From: RYN-428 sp035695715
Lineage (GTDB): Bacteria > Planctomycetota > Phycisphaerae > Tepidisphaerales > Tepidisphaeraceae
NCBI GenBank assembly: GCA_035695715.1
Contig: DASRRM010000225.1
Coordinates: 1-21,011, forward strand
Reading direction: 5' to 3'
DNA: 21,011 nucleotides
The number at the start of each line of letters is the position of its first letter. The stretch's first letter is position 1. The position numbers and the translations under genes are program-made. Positions 20,881-21,011 of the stretch are shown piece by piece. Under the pieces are notes generated by a model, which was given only the letters and a program-made list of their open reading frames with translations, was not told where the DNA came from and made no database searches.

Positions 20881-21011
20881 TGTTTCAACCCTGTCAAGGG
20901 CTGGCAAAACAAGGATGCGCGCTTTTTTATTCCGCACAAGAACTGTCGGGCGATTTCGCACGCCCGCGATTATCGCTGGCGCTTGTCGCTCGCCCTTGCC
21001 TGTGAGGGTTG

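Larger units (their letters stand above)
20403..21011. other. Upstream region of gap and window edge, no convincing gene
   Basis: This region contains the gap leader, a hairpin at 20499-20529, a weak open frame (20531-20797, -) and GCAAAG repeats (20793-20880). From about 20881 to the edge I see nothing recognisable. An A+T-rich patch with TAAAAT (minus strand, 20480-20485) could be the gap -10 box, but no good -35 box is present. Confidence 0.4.

Noticed and set aside
1..21011. tRNA, rRNA or known riboswitch in the gaps
   Set aside because: Intergenic regions were read for cloverleaf-like T-loop and rRNA signatures, and none was found. A covariance-model search would be decisive.

Overview
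The window is G+C-rich, gene-dense bacterial chromosome (roughly 60% G+C by eye). It most resembles a member of the Planctomycetota. That placement is an inference from three things: a NagB-PIG-L two-domain enzyme, Uma2 and PFxPF-type small proteins next to a retropepsin/antitoxin pair, and an unusual load of dispersed palindromic and text-like short repeats in almost every intergenic gap. No rRNA, tRNA, CRISPR array, transposase or phage gene was seen.

Layout. Bases 1-395 hold two palindromic repeats and no gene. A small two-helix membrane protein (396-860, -) diverges from a transport operon (DUF3311 small membrane protein 1213-1461 and a sodium:solute symporter 1593-3635, both +). From 3882 almost everything is on the minus strand: a Nif3-family protein, a xylose-isomerase-like TIM-barrel enzyme, a Uma2 nuclease-fold protein, the NagB-PIG-L protein, a family 2 glycosyltransferase translationally coupled to a 101-residue unknown, a PAP2 phosphatase, and then the pyruvate dehydrogenase (PDH) cluster followed upstream by gap (GAPDH).

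The PDH cluster reads, in transcription order, pdhA (E1 alpha), an 81-residue unknown, pdhB (E1 beta), pdhC (E2) and, after a break, lpdA (E3 with its own lipoyl domain). The break (13500-14989) holds two small modules: a VapBC-like antitoxin and PIN toxin on the plus strand, and on the minus strand an AF2212-like antitoxin with a retropepsin-like aspartic protease. lpdA has its own plausible promoter. pdhA also has one (TTGAAG-17-TACACT), with an 18-bp near-palindrome upstream as a candidate operator. GAPDH and PDH together give a glycolysis-to-acetyl-CoA block. The NagB-PIG-L enzyme would feed amino sugars into fructose-6-phosphate.

The most striking feature is the repeat content. At least twelve palindromic or tandem elements of several unrelated families occur in 21 kb. 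They include three with GTAGGG ends, two GCGAAATCGC pairs, 34- and 40-bp-arm inverted repeats, GCCAAG/GCAAAG arrays, 7-bp GAATGCA arrays, and a CCTGAGCCTGTCGAAGG copy inside the pdhA reading frame. Some lie over gene ends or starts: the gap stop codon is flush with one, and the apparent 5' extensions of the symporter and pdhC frames are translated repeat. The best candidates for something not yet described are the retropepsin/AF2212 pair and the way these repeats decorate gene boundaries.
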